This document shows positions 35,845 through 45,865 of a DNA stretch of 62,107 nucleotides, one piece after another; the first letter of the stretch is position 1; each line of letters begins with the position of its first letter. The position numbers and the translations under genes are program-made. Source of the stretch: Acidithiobacillus sulfuriphilus (GTDB lineage: Bacteria; Pseudomonadota; Gammaproteobacteria; Acidithiobacillales; Acidithiobacillaceae); NCBI RefSeq assembly GCF_003721225.1, contig NZ_RIZI01000190.1, positions 1 to 62,107 of the forward strand. The letters run 5' to 3'. The notes under the pieces were generated by a model. It saw nothing but the letters and a program-made list of their open reading frames with translations. It had not been told where the DNA came from and made no database searches.

Positions 35845-35922
35845 GAAAGCGAGCGCGGTTTGAAGCCAAATGATGGCGGGTCGAGCCTGGCGGATGTCCC
35901 GCTGCAGCGCTCCTCGACCCGA
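35845..35922 (-). promoter_or_regulatory. SAH riboswitch in the ahcY leader
   Basis: The transcribed (minus) strand shows the conserved core CGAGGAGCGCTGC, the partner CCAGGCTCG about 20 bases later, and the 3' part ending ACCGCGCTCGC. GAGCGC of the core can pair with the late GCGCTC, as in the known SAH riboswitch pseudoknot. The element ends about 20 bases before the ahcY start, leaving the GAGGAA ribosome site just downstream, so control of translation or early termination is possible. SAH riboswitches activate ahcY when SAH is high. Confidence 0.88.
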
Positions 35923-35975
35923 GCATCCAGCGAGGCGAACCCTCGCTCATATCGAAAACGGCGTTGGATCGGCCC

Positions 35976-37145
<1,170 letters not shown>

Positions 37146-37288
37146 TCGTGAAGTTCCTCGCTAAACAGGCCTGCGCTCCAGGCGCCAGGGACAGGGGGCA
37201 CTATAGCAAAGGAATGGGGAATGGTCGAAATGAATCCTGCTCACGCCGCCGGCAACGGAATTCACCGCCATGGCGACGGAAGCGCGGC

Positions 37289-37903
37289 TTACTGGCCCTT
37301 GGGACTGATCACCGGGAAAGCATTGTGGTCGCTGCCGCCCCAGAAGTAGGACACACCGCCCGTGACCTGCACATCGTTGAGGTTCTGGCCGCCCAAGACC
37401 GGCGAATTGAAAAGCATCTGATCCTGCACATCCAGGCGCAGACCGAAATGCCGCCCCAGGAACTGCTGATAACCCACGCCAAAGACGCCCATGAGTTCGG
37501 TGCTGCGGCCCAGGCGGTTGCCGAAGAGGTTGCTGGAGGCGCCCAGCCCCAGGGAGAGATAAGGCGTGCTGGGGCTGGCAAAGGCGTAGAGGTTGCCGAT
37601 GACGGCACCGCTGTACTGCCCGGCGCTGCCGCCCTTTACCTCACCCTGCAAATGGGCAAAGGCCGCCGCCACCTGGGCCTCCACGCCGAGATGGGCGTCA
37701 ATACGGCGCCCCAGACGCAAGCCCGCCACGCCGCCGTTATTGCTGCTGCCCAGGCCCAGACCCGCCGCCTGGTCAAAGAAGGTATTGCCGCCAAAGAGAT
37801 TGATGTAGGTTTCGCCACGCGCAGAGGGGCCCGCGGCCCAGGCCGAGCCCGCCGCGATCATGGCCAGAAACGCTGCCAGCACCCGCAATGACTTCTTCTT
37901 CAT
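37289..37903 (-). CDS. Outer-membrane beta-barrel protein
   Basis: The 204-residue product has a signal peptide (MKKKSLRVLAAFLAMIAAGSAWA) and alternating polar/aromatic strands with small-barrel features: GETYINLFGGNTFF, GVAGLRLGRRIDAHLGVEAQVA, PYLSLGLGAS, GVFGVGYQQFLGRHFGLRLDVQDQML, VTGGVSYFWGG. This suggests an eight-stranded OmpA/OmpX-like barrel; the sequence continues about 14 residues past the last aromatic strand. GGAGATTGGGG precedes ATG 37903. Function unknown; a stress or adhesion role is common for such proteins. Confidence 0.75.
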   Translation of the reverse strand: MKKKSLRVLAAFLAMIAAGSAWAAGPSARGETYINLFGGNTFFDQAAGLGLGSSNNGGVAGLRLGRRIDAHLGVEAQVAAAFAHLQGEVKGGSAGQYSGAVIGNLYAFASPSTPYLSLGLGASSNLFGNRLGRSTELMGVFGVGYQQFLGRHFGLRLDVQDQMLFNSPVLGGQNLNDVQVTGGVSYFWGGSDHNAFPVISPKGQ

Positions 37904-38023
37904 TACCCCAATCTCCGCACTCACGCGCGCAATGATCCATTTCCTGTTAACATGATAACCTAATTTTGATCATTCTACCACAATTACCGATCTTTTTTGA
38001 CAAAATTCCAACAAGGAGATGCC

Positions 38024-38965
38024 ATGTCCACCATCGTCTGCGGTTCCCTGGCCTTTGATACCATCATGGTCTTTCAGGATCACTTCAAGGCGCACATCCT
38101 TCCCGATCAGGTACACATGCTGAACGTGTCCTTCACGGTGCCCGAGATGCGCCGGGACTTTGGCGGCTGCGCCGGGAACATCGCCTACAACCTCAAGCTC
38201 CTGGGGGGGGAGCCCGTCATCGTCGGCACCGCCGGCAGGGATTTCACGCCTTACCAGGAACACCTGCGGGCGCTGCGGATCGACACCTCCCTCCTGCGCA
38301 TCCTGCCCGACCACTACACGGCCCAAGCCTTCATCACCACGGATCTCGACGACAACCAGATCACCGCCTTTCATCCGGGCGCCATGTTTCTCGCCCAGGA
38401 CAATCGCCTGGCCGGGAACATTCCGGAAGGGGCGCGCTGGGCCATTGTCGCCCCCGACGGCCTGGCGGCCATGATCCAGCATACCGAGGATCTCGCCGCC
38501 GCCGGCATCCCCTGCATCTTCGATCCGGGCCAGGGCTTGCCGCTCTTTGATGGCGAGACCCTGCTGCGCCTCATCGACCGCGCCGACTACCTGACGGTGA
38601 ACGACTATGAATGCAAGCTGGTGGAGGCGCGTACGGGCCTGAGCACCGCCGCCCTCAGTCAGCGCCTGCGGGCCCTGGTGATCACCCGCGGTGAACACGG
38701 CTCCGTCATCCATACCGATGGCCGGGAGATCCTCATCCCGGCGGCCCGGCCCCAGGCCGTCACGGACCCCACCGGCTGCGGTGATGCCTACCGCGCCGGT
38801 CTGCTCTTCGGTCTGGACAAGGGGATGGACTGGGAGACCAGCGGGCGCATCGCCTCCCTCATGGGCGCCTACAAGATCGAGACGGCGGGCACCCAGAACC
38901 ACCGCTTCACCTGGGCGGAATTCAGCGCCCGTTTCCGGGAGAACTTCGGCCACTCTCCGGACTGA
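38024..38965 (+). CDS. PfkB-family kinase, possibly adenosine kinase
   Basis: The 313-residue product shows PfkB features: the N-terminal sugar-binding CGSLAFDTIM, GGCAGNIAYNLKLLGG (first PfkB signature region), and the anion hole and catalytic base in DPTGCGDAYRAGLLFG (Asp near the end of the GxGD motif). The GCAGNIAYNL form is common in proteins annotated as carbohydrate or adenosine kinases. Its position next to metK-ahcY-metF, divergently transcribed behind one barrel gene, fits recycling of the adenosine released by AhcY, but sugar kinase remains possible. AAGGAG precedes ATG 38024. Confidence 0.82.
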   Translation: MSTIVCGSLAFDTIMVFQDHFKAHILPDQVHMLNVSFTVPEMRRDFGGCAGNIAYNLKLLGGEPVIVGTAGRDFTPYQEHLRALRIDTSLLRILPDHYTAQAFITTDLDDNQITAFHPGAMFLAQDNRLAGNIPEGARWAIVAPDGLAAMIQHTEDLAAAGIPCIFDPGQGLPLFDGETLLRLIDRADYLTVNDYECKLVEARTGLSTAALSQRLRALVITRGEHGSVIHTDGREILIPAARPQAVTDPTGCGDAYRAGLLFGLDKGMDWETSGRIASLMGAYKIETAGTQNHRFTWAEFSARFRENFGHSPD

Positions 38966-39027
38966 ATCTTCCGCTTAACGGACAGGCATCCGGCGCACCC
39001 GCCATCAGGAAACGTTCCTCACAACCG

Positions 39028-39098
39028 GTAGGAGCGGCCCATGGCCGCGACCCTCTCGGGCGTCGGCGCTGGTGGTCGCGGGCATGGCCCGCTCCTAC
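39028..39098. repeat. REP-like inverted pair
   Basis: GTAGGAGCGGCCCATGGCC followed by GCGACC (39028-39052) is mirrored by GGTCGC then GGGCATGGCCCGCTCCTAC (39074-39098). Each arm is itself palindromic and starts with GTAGGAGCGG, the sequence style of REP elements in gammaproteobacteria. It lies between the convergent kinase and rhodanese genes, where it may also act as a bidirectional terminator. Confidence 0.8.
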
Positions 39099-39175
39099 AG
39101 GGATGCGCGCCGGGATTTGACCGATCGTTGTTCCACGTTGACGGCGGGTGGCAGGGCCAAGCGCCGGAACCGCCC

Positions 39176-39565
39176 TCAGCCGCTCGTCACCGGCTTGTCT
39201 TCGGCATCCCAGACATCCAGGCCACCCGCCAGGTTGTAGACTTGGGCAAAGCCCATTTCCTGAAGGGTGAGAGCGGCCAGCGCCGAGCGCGTCCCGCTGG
39301 TGCAGTAGAGCACCACGGGCCGGTCCCGGGCGGCGGCCAATTGTGGATGATGATGCCCGTAATCGGGATCGGCCAGGGCCTCGATATTGCCCCGCGGCAC
39401 GAGAATGGCATCGGGCAAATGCCCCTCCAGATACTCATCCGCTTCCCGCACGTCCACGACCAGGACATCGTCGCGGCTGCGCAGCCAGTCTTCCAGGGTG
39501 TCGCAATCGATTTCGCGGATCTGTCGCCGCGCCTCGCGGATGTAGTCCCCCAATGATTTTGCCAT
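39176..39565 (-). CDS. Rhodanese-like sulfurtransferase
   Basis: The 129-residue product has a single rhodanese domain: VLVVDVREADEYLEGHLPDA (CH2A-like motif), HIP-type NIEALAD, the active-site loop LYCTSGTRSALAA with the persulfide-forming Cys, and GFAQVYNLAGGLDVW. It would move sulfane sulfur to thiol acceptors in the cytoplasm. The gene lies just downstream of the host-attachment-like gene on the same strand, 15 bp apart, so they are probably co-transcribed. Confidence 0.92.
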   Translation of the reverse strand: MAKSLGDYIREARRQIREIDCDTLEDWLRSRDDVLVVDVREADEYLEGHLPDAILVPRGNIEALADPDYGHHHPQLAAARDRPVVLYCTSGTRSALAALTLQEMGFAQVYNLAGGLDVWDAEDKPVTSG

Positions 39566-39580
39566 GGCACCCCCTCCGCT

Positions 39581-40027
39581 TCAGGGACATATCACCTTGG
39601 CAAGGCGCTCCACCAGTTCCGGCACGGCTTCCTGGCTGTAATCCTTGTTCAAGGTGGCGCGCACCGTAGCACTGGTGGCGGCATCCATTTTTTCCCGGAG
39701 CAGACCCAGAAAATGGGGCGGGGCCACCAGGACCAGATGGCGAAAGTCCCCCGCCACCCGCCCTGCCGCGAGGTATTCCATCAACTCCGCGGCAAAGCGC
39801 TGCATTTCCGTTTCCTTGGGGCTGGTCTCCCACTGGATGGCGGAGCGTTCACCCCGGGCGTCGCTTTGCTGGACACGACTGGCTCCGTCCGTGACGAGAT
39901 CCCCCTCATGCTTGCGGCTGTCAGGGTGCGCCCAGTCGTGGACGAGCTGCAAACCCTTGCCACAGCCTTCGTTGAGAAAAAGTCGTGCCTCGGCGGCGTT
40001 GCTTACCAATACCCAGGTGCTGGTCAT
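39581..40027 (-). CDS. Host-attachment-like (baeRF-related) protein
   Basis: The 148-residue product begins TSTWVLVSNAAEARLFLNEG and contains HPDSRKHEGDLVTDGASRVQ and LVLVAPPHFLGLLREKMDA, the family pattern of proteins annotated 'required for attachment to host cells' (PF10116), which resemble archaeal release-factor domains. Real function is unclear; the annotation stems from plant-associated bacteria. The ATG at 40027 has GGGGAAG upstream. A much longer open frame continues upstream but is the antisense shadow of glgP. Confidence 0.82.
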   Translation of the reverse strand: MTSTWVLVSNAAEARLFLNEGCGKGLQLVHDWAHPDSRKHEGDLVTDGASRVQQSDARGERSAIQWETSPKETEMQRFAAELMEYLAAGRVAGDFRHLVLVAPPHFLGLLREKMDAATSATVRATLNKDYSQEAVPELVERLAKVICP

Positions 40028-40222
40028 GTGTCTTCCCCTTGAATTTATGTGTGAATAAAATGTCCTATCAACCCGGAGGCGGCGCACAGCGAACGGCGCG
40101 CCCAGTCCTCCTATTTCCAGTATGGGTATCCATCCGCGAAAAACCAAGGCCTCCCCTTCTCCCCAGCATTCTGATATTTTTATCATGTTCAAGAAAAACC
40201 ATTCTCCGCCCAAGGAATGTCC

Positions 40223-42718
40223 ATGTCCGCTGATACCTGCCCCACCATCAGTGCCTGCAGCCTGCCCGCCCTCGGCATGGACGCCGATAGCCTGTGCAGG
40301 GATCTGCGCCATTATTTCTTGCGCACCCTGGGGCGGGATCGGGAAAGCGCGATTTCTCCGCACCTCTACACCGCCTTGGCCATGAGTCTGCGGGACCGCC
40401 TCGTGGAGCGCTGGAAGGCCAGCGAAAGCCTGCGCCGCAAGCAGCGCAGCAAACGCACCTCTTATCTCTCCATGGAATTCCTCCTCGGCCGCAGCTTGGG
40501 CAATACCCTGCTCAACCTCGGTCTGGAAGAGAGCGCCACGCAGGCCCTCGCCCAGGAAGGGCTGGAACTGGCGGATATCATGGAGATGGAGCACGACGCG
40601 GGCCTGGGCAACGGCGGCTTGGGCCGGCTCGCGGCCTGCTTCCTCGACAGTTGCGCCACCTTGCGCCTGCCGGTGACGGGCTATGGCATCCGCTATGCCT
40701 ACGGCATGTTTCGCCAGGAGATCATCCATGGCGAACAGACCGAAGAACCCGACCACTGGCTCAAGGATGGCTATCCCTGGGAGCTGAAGCGGCCGGACCG
40801 GGTACGGCCCATTCATTTCGGGGGGCGCAGCGAGCCCTTCCACGACGATCACGGACGGCAGCGCTTCCGCTGGGTGGACTGCAACGACGTGCTGGCCGTA
40901 CCCTACGACATCCCCATTCCCGGTTATCGCAACGAGGTGGTCAACACCCTGCGTTTGTGGCGGGCGGCGGCCACGGATGTCTTCGATCTCGGCGAATTCA
41001 ACGCCGGCGCCTATCCCGAGGCGGTGGCGGCCAAGAACGCCGCCGAGCATATCAGCATGGTCCTTTACCCCAACGACAGCAGCGAAAACGGCAAGGAGCT
41101 GCGCCTGCGCCAGCAGTATTTCCTCGCCTCGGCGAGCCTCCAGGACGTGCTCTCCGACTGGGTCATCGAGTACGGCCACGATTTCAGCCATTTTGCCGAC
41201 CACCACTGCTTCCAGCTCAACGACACCCACCCCAGTTGTGCCGTGCCCGAACTCATGCGCCTGCTCATGGACAAGCACGGCCTGGACTGGGACCAGGCCT
41301 GGGCCATCACCGGGAAAACCATGGCCTACACCAACCATACCCTCCTGCCCGAGGCCCTGGAGAAATGGCCGGTGCGGCTCTTTCGGCAACTGCTGCCGCG
41401 CCTGCTGGAGATCATCTTCGAGATCAACGCCCGTTTTCTCGGCGACGTGGCCCGCCACTGGCCCGGCCAGACCGAACGTCTGCGGCGCCTGTCCATCATC
41501 GAAGAAGGCGCCGAGCCCATGGTGCGCATGGCCCATCTGGCGGTGGTGGGGAGCTTCTCCGTCAACGGGGTGGCCGCCCTGCACACCGAGCTCCTCCAAG
41601 AGGAACTCTTCGCCGACTTCCATGCCCTGTGGCCGGAAAAGTTCAACAACAAAACCAACGGCGTGACCCCGCGCCGCTGGCTGCAGTGGGCCAACCCGGG
41701 CCTCTCGGCGCTGCTTTCCAGCCGCATCGGAGATGCCTGGAAACGCGATCTCGCCGCCCTGCAGGCCCTGGCTCCCGCCGCCGACGACGCCGATTTCCGC
41801 CGCCGCTGGGCGGTCGTGCGCCAGGCCAACAAGGTCCGCCTGGCGGAACTCGTCCACGCCCATACGGGCGTGCGCTTCGACCCCGACGCCCTCTTTGACG
41901 TCCAGGTCAAGCGCATCCACGAATACAAGCGGCAACTGCTCAACGCCCTCCACGTCATCCACCTCTACGACCGCATCAAGCGCGGCGAGGGGGCGGAGAT
42001 CACGCCGCGCGATGTGCTCTTCGCCGGCAAGGCCGCGCCAGGCTATTTCATGGCCAAGCGTATCATCAAGCTCATCAACAACCTGGCCGAGGTCATCAAT
42101 GCCGACCCGGCCACCGCGGGCCTCCTGCGCGTGGCCTTCCTGCCGGATTACCGGGTATCGGTGATGGAGCGGATCTGTGCCGGCACGGACCTCTCGGAAC
42201 AGATCTCCACCGCCGGGAAGGAGGCCTCGGGCACCGGCAACATGAAATTCATGATGAACGGGGCCATCACCATCGGCACCCTGGACGGCGCCAATATCGA
42301 GATCCGCGAGGCCGTCGGCCATGACCATTTCTTTCTTTTCGGCCTCAATGCCGGCGAGGTGGCGGAACTCCGCCCCCATTACGACCCCCGGCTCTACCTC
42401 CAGGCCGACCCGGATCTGCAGCGCGTGGTGGAGCTCTTGCAAAGCGGCTATTTCAACCAGTTTGAGCCGGGCATTTTCGACCCTCTCATCGATGCCCTGC
42501 TCCATCCCCACGACCCCTGGATGGTGGCGGCGGACTTCACCAGTTACAAGCTGGTCCAGCGCGAAGTGGCGGACGCCTGGCAGGATCAGGCCCACTGGCT
42601 ACGGCTCAGCATCCTCAACACCGCCGCCAGCGGCGGCTTCTCCAGCGACCGCACCATCGCCCAGTACAATGCCGATATCTGGCATCTGGACCCGCTGCCG
42701 GCGGTGGCTGGGGGCTGA
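40223..42718 (+). CDS. glgP: Glycogen/maltodextrin phosphorylase
   Basis: The 831-residue product has the full phosphorylase set: KRTSYLSMEFLLGRSLGNTL, EHDAGLGNGGLGRLAACFLDS, YGIRYAYGMFRQ, NDTHPSCAVPELMR, and the pyridoxal-phosphate region EASGTGNMKFMMNGAI with the cofactor lysine. It releases glucose-1-phosphate from alpha-1,4-glucans. ATG 40223 is favoured over ATG 40217, which lies directly against the AAGGA site. It is followed by gpmI, linking glycogen breakdown to lower glycolysis. Confidence 0.96.
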   Translation: MSADTCPTISACSLPALGMDADSLCRDLRHYFLRTLGRDRESAISPHLYTALAMSLRDRLVERWKASESLRRKQRSKRTSYLSMEFLLGRSLGNTLLNLGLEESATQALAQEGLELADIMEMEHDAGLGNGGLGRLAACFLDSCATLRLPVTGYGIRYAYGMFRQEIIHGEQTEEPDHWLKDGYPWELKRPDRVRPIHFGGRSEPFHDDHGRQRFRWVDCNDVLAVPYDIPIPGYRNEVVNTLRLWRAAATDVFDLGEFNAGAYPEAVAAKNAAEHISMVLYPNDSSENGKELRLRQQYFLASASLQDVLSDWVIEYGHDFSHFADHHCFQLNDTHPSCAVPELMRLLMDKHGLDWDQAWAITGKTMAYTNHTLLPEALEKWPVRLFRQLLPRLLEIIFEINARFLGDVARHWPGQTERLRRLSIIEEGAEPMVRMAHLAVVGSFSVNGVAALHTELLQEELFADFHALWPEKFNNKTNGVTPRRWLQWANPGLSALLSSRIGDAWKRDLAALQALAPAADDADFRRRWAVVRQANKVRLAELVHAHTGVRFDPDALFDVQVKRIHEYKRQLLNALHVIHLYDRIKRGEGAEITPRDVLFAGKAAPGYFMAKRIIKLINNLAEVINADPATAGLLRVAFLPDYRVSVMERICAGTDLSEQISTAGKEASGTGNMKFMMNGAITIGTLDGANIEIREAVGHDHFFLFGLNAGEVAELRPHYDPRLYLQADPDLQRVVELLQSGYFNQFEPGIFDPLIDALLHPHDPWMVAADFTSYKLVQREVADAWQDQAHWLRLSILNTAASGGFSSDRTIAQYNADIWHLDPLPAVAGG

Positions 42719-42886
42719 TGCCGGCAGCCCGGGCGTCACCGGCCGGCGCCCCATGACAGAAGGCCCGCGATCTGCTTTAATGCAGCGGATTTTGATGGGG
42801 AAATGAGACCTGGCCGACACCGGTGAGGGCCCTCTCGGCAAGCCGTCACCATCCCCACAGGCAGCCCGCACCACATGAGGAAATTT

Positions 42887-44446
42887 ATGGCCCAAAAACC
42901 GCGCCCCATCGTGCTCATGATCCTGGATGGATGGGGCTATCGGGAAGGGGGGGACGACAACGCCATTGCCCAAGCCCGCACTCCCCACTGGGATGGCTGG
43001 TGGCAGACCCATCCCCACGGCCTGCTGACGGCCTCCGAGGCCGCCGTGGGATTGCCCCGGGGCCAGATGGGCAACAGCGAAGTGGGGCACCTCAACCTGG
43101 GTGCCGGCCGGGTCGTCTATCAAGAGGTTGAGCGCATCAACCGCGCCATCGAAACCGGCAGCTTTTACCAGAACGCCACCCTCTGCGCCGCCGTGGATGC
43201 GGCGGCCGGACGGGGCAAGGCCGTGCATATCCTGGGCCTCCTCTCCGACGGCGGCGTGCATTCCCACGAGGAGCACCTCTTCGCCGCCCTGCGCCTGGCG
43301 CGCAGCCGTGGCGCCGAGGAGGTCTATATCCATGCCTTCCTCGATGGCCGCGACACCGCCCCCCGCGGCGCCGCCGCATCCCTGGCCCGTCTCGATGCCG
43401 CGATCGCGCAACACGGCGGGGCCCTCGCCTCCCTCATCGGCCGTTACTTTGCCATGGACCGCGACCATCGCTGGGACCGCATCCAGCAGGCCTACGACCT
43501 GCTCACCCTGGGCCACGGTCACGTCGCCGCCAACGGCAGCGAAGCCCTGGCGGCGGCCTACGCGCGGGGGGAGAGCGACGAGTTTGTCACGGCCACACGC
43601 GTCGGCGCCGTACCGGCCTGCATCCGCGATGGCGACAGTGTGCTCTTCATGAACTTCCGTTCCGACCGTGCCCGGCAGATCACCCGTCCCTTCATCGAGG
43701 CCGATTTTAGCGGCTTCCACCGGCAGGCCCGGCCGCAGTTGGCCGCCTTCACCACCCTCACCGAGTACAGCGAGGCCTTTGCCGTGGCCGTGGCCTATCC
43801 GCCCACCCGGCTCAAAAACACCTTTGGCGAATGGGTGGCCCAGTTCGGCCTGCGCCAACTGCGCATTGCCGAAACCGAGAAATACGCCCACGTCACCTTC
43901 TTTTTCAACGGCGGCGAGGAAAAGGTCTTTCCTGGCGAGGAGCGCGTGCTCATCCCCTCGCCCAATGTGCCCACCTATGACCTGCAGCCGGAGATGAGCG
44001 TCGCGGAACTCGGCGCTACCCTCATCGAGCGCGTTGCCAGCCAGGCCTACGACGTCATCATCTGCAATATCGCCAACCCCGACATGGTCGGGCACTGCGG
44101 CCGGATGGATGCGGCCGTTGCCGCCGTGGAGGCCGTCGATCGCAACCTGGGGCGCATTGTCGAGGCCGTGCGCGGTCATGGGGGTGAAATCCTCATCACC
44201 GCCGACCACGGCAACGTCGAACAGATGCGCGACCACGAAAGCCAGCAGGCCCACACCGCCCACACCTGCAACCCCGTACCGCTGCTCTACATCGGCCGGC
44301 CGGCGCAGGTCCTGCCCGGTGGGGCGCTGGAGGACATCGCCCCCACCCTGCTCACCCTCATGGGCCTGCCCATCCCCTCGGAGATGGGCGGAAAAAGCCT
44401 GGTTCAGCTCGGCCCCGTCCCCCTCGGCCTGGCCCAGCGCGCCTGA
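42887..44446 (+). CDS. gpmI: 2,3-bisphosphoglycerate-independent phosphoglycerate mutase
   Basis: The 519-residue product has the metal- and phospho-serine motif LMILDGWGYREGGDDNA and MGNSEVGHLNLGAGR (active Ser in GNSEVGH), then FLDGRDTAPRGAA, GRYFAMDRDHRWDRI and, near the end, TADHGNVEQMRD with metal ligands. It interconverts 3- and 2-phosphoglycerate without bisphosphate cofactor, using two Mn ions. GAGG eight bases before ATG 42887 sets the start; an ATG at 42875 has none. envC follows after 3 bp. Confidence 0.96.
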   Translation: MAQKPRPIVLMILDGWGYREGGDDNAIAQARTPHWDGWWQTHPHGLLTASEAAVGLPRGQMGNSEVGHLNLGAGRVVYQEVERINRAIETGSFYQNATLCAAVDAAAGRGKAVHILGLLSDGGVHSHEEHLFAALRLARSRGAEEVYIHAFLDGRDTAPRGAAASLARLDAAIAQHGGALASLIGRYFAMDRDHRWDRIQQAYDLLTLGHGHVAANGSEALAAAYARGESDEFVTATRVGAVPACIRDGDSVLFMNFRSDRARQITRPFIEADFSGFHRQARPQLAAFTTLTEYSEAFAVAVAYPPTRLKNTFGEWVAQFGLRQLRIAETEKYAHVTFFFNGGEEKVFPGEERVLIPSPNVPTYDLQPEMSVAELGATLIERVASQAYDVIICNIANPDMVGHCGRMDAAVAAVEAVDRNLGRIVEAVRGHGGEILITADHGNVEQMRDHESQQAHTAHTCNPVPLLYIGRPAQVLPGGALEDIAPTLLTLMGLPIPSEMGGKSLVQLGPVPLGLAQRA

Positions 44447-44449
44447 ACC

Positions 44450-45772
44450 ATGCGCAAATCCGCCTGCTCCGCCGCGACCCTCGCCGCCCTGACCCTGCTC
44501 TACCTGCCCGCCGCCCACGGCGCCAGCCTCCAGGACAAAATCCAGAATTCGCGCCAGCAGTTGCAGAATATCCATCAAAATCTCGGCCAACTACGCGCCC
44601 ACCTCGCCGCCGGACAAAAATCCCAAGCGCAGCTCCAGGCCGAGATCCGGGCCCTGGATCAGCAGATCGCCGCCGCCACGGCCCGGCTCAGGAGCGTTCA
44701 GCAGCAGCGGAACGCCACCCGGCAACACCTTGCCAGCCTCAAGACCGAGGTTGCCCAACTCCAGGCCAAACTGGAACAGCAAAAAGCCATCCTTGCCCAG
44801 CAACTGCGCTCGGCCTACATGATGGGCGGGGTTTCGCCCCTGGCGGCCTGGCTGCAAACGGAACGTCCCGCCCAACTCGGGCGCATGGAGGTCTACTACC
44901 AGGCCCTCGCCAAGGCCCGGTCGGCGCTCATTGCCGATACCCAGGCCACGGCCGCCCAATTACAGATCACCCAGACCCAGGTCCGGACCCAGGAGACGGC
45001 CCTGGACAGCCTGGCCCGCCGCATCAGCGCCCAGGAAAGCACCTTGCAGCAGCAGCGCACCCAGCACGCCGCCCTGGAAGGACAACTGGCCGAACGCATT
45101 GCCGCCGACCGCGCGCGCATCCAGGAGCTGCAGGCCAATGCCCGGCAACTGGACGGCCTCATCCAACGCCTCGTCGCGCAGGCCCAGCGCCAGGAACAAC
45201 TGGCCCGGGAACGGGCGGCAGCCGCTGCTGCCGCCGCGGCCCGCCGTGCGGCGGAGGCGCGCGCCCAGGCGCGGGAACGGGCCCAGCAACCACCGGCACG
45301 GGAGGCCCCAGCGGTGGCAACCCCCCCCCGTGCCCCCCAAGCCCCGCTTCCACCCAGCGCCCCGCCCAGGGAGGCTGGGCCCATCGTCGGGCACGGTGCC
45401 TTCCCACCGCCCGTGTCCGGACCCATCACCGCCCGCTTCGGCAGTCCGCGGGTAACGGGCGGCCTCAACTGGCAGGGAGTTACCTTCCAGGCCGCTGTCG
45501 GCACGCCGGTCCATGCCATCGCCCCCGGCATGGTCCTCTATGCGGGACCGTTGCGGGGTTACGGCGAGATTGTCATCGTCCAGCAAGGACGAAGTCTGCT
45601 GGCCATTTACGGGCACTTGGGGGCGACCAGCGCCCATGTGGGCGAAAAGGTATCCCAGGGGCAGGAGATCGGCAGTGTGGGCAGCGGTGGCGAACTGGGC
45701 AGCGACGGTTTATATTTCGAGATGCGCAACGGCGGCCATCCCGTCAACCCGCTGGATTACATTCACAATTGA
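44450..45772 (+). CDS. envC: Murein hydrolase activator, EnvC-like (degenerate M23)
   Basis: The 440-residue product has a signal peptide (MRKSACSAATLAALTLLYLPAAHGA), a long Gln/Ala-rich coiled coil (about 25-270), an Ala/Pro-rich linker (about 285-320) and a LytM/M23 domain (about 325-440). The usual zinc ligands are altered: the HxxxD site is NWQGVTF and the HxH site is LYFEM, with only YGHLG kept. This is the state of EnvC/NlpD activators, which switch on amidases at the septum rather than cleave peptidoglycan themselves. The following ctp protease gene is a common partner. Confidence 0.9.
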   Translation: MRKSACSAATLAALTLLYLPAAHGASLQDKIQNSRQQLQNIHQNLGQLRAHLAAGQKSQAQLQAEIRALDQQIAAATARLRSVQQQRNATRQHLASLKTEVAQLQAKLEQQKAILAQQLRSAYMMGGVSPLAAWLQTERPAQLGRMEVYYQALAKARSALIADTQATAAQLQITQTQVRTQETALDSLARRISAQESTLQQQRTQHAALEGQLAERIAADRARIQELQANARQLDGLIQRLVAQAQRQEQLARERAAAAAAAAARRAAEARAQARERAQQPPAREAPAVATPPRAPQAPLPPSAPPREAGPIVGHGAFPPPVSGPITARFGSPRVTGGLNWQGVTFQAAVGTPVHAIAPGMVLYAGPLRGYGEIVIVQQGRSLLAIYGHLGATSAHVGEKVSQGQEIGSVGSGGELGSDGLYFEMRNGGHPVNPLDYIHN

Positions 45773-45865
45773 CGCCGCGCCACCGGCCACCCTGCCCTCC
45801 CGCATTATTTTCCTTTACAATGATCGCCTTCGGCGCCCATGAGACGCCACTGGAGACAACTGAGT

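Noticed and set aside
37146..37288. SAM or SAH riboswitch upstream of metK
   Set aside because: The leader lacks the conserved cores; only a normal GAGGAAC ribosome site is seen.
39581..42595. A 1004-codon open frame on the minus strand across glgP
   Set aside because: Only its last 148 codons are a real gene (host-attachment-like). The rest is antisense to glgP, with the biased composition of a GC-rich shadow frame.
42599..44590. A 663-codon minus-strand frame opposite gpmI
   Set aside because: Antisense shadow of a strongly conserved gene; no domain, no ribosome site.
44450..45772. Active M23 endopeptidase
   Set aside because: Zinc-binding residues of the HxxxD and HxH motifs are replaced, so EnvC-type activator is the better call.
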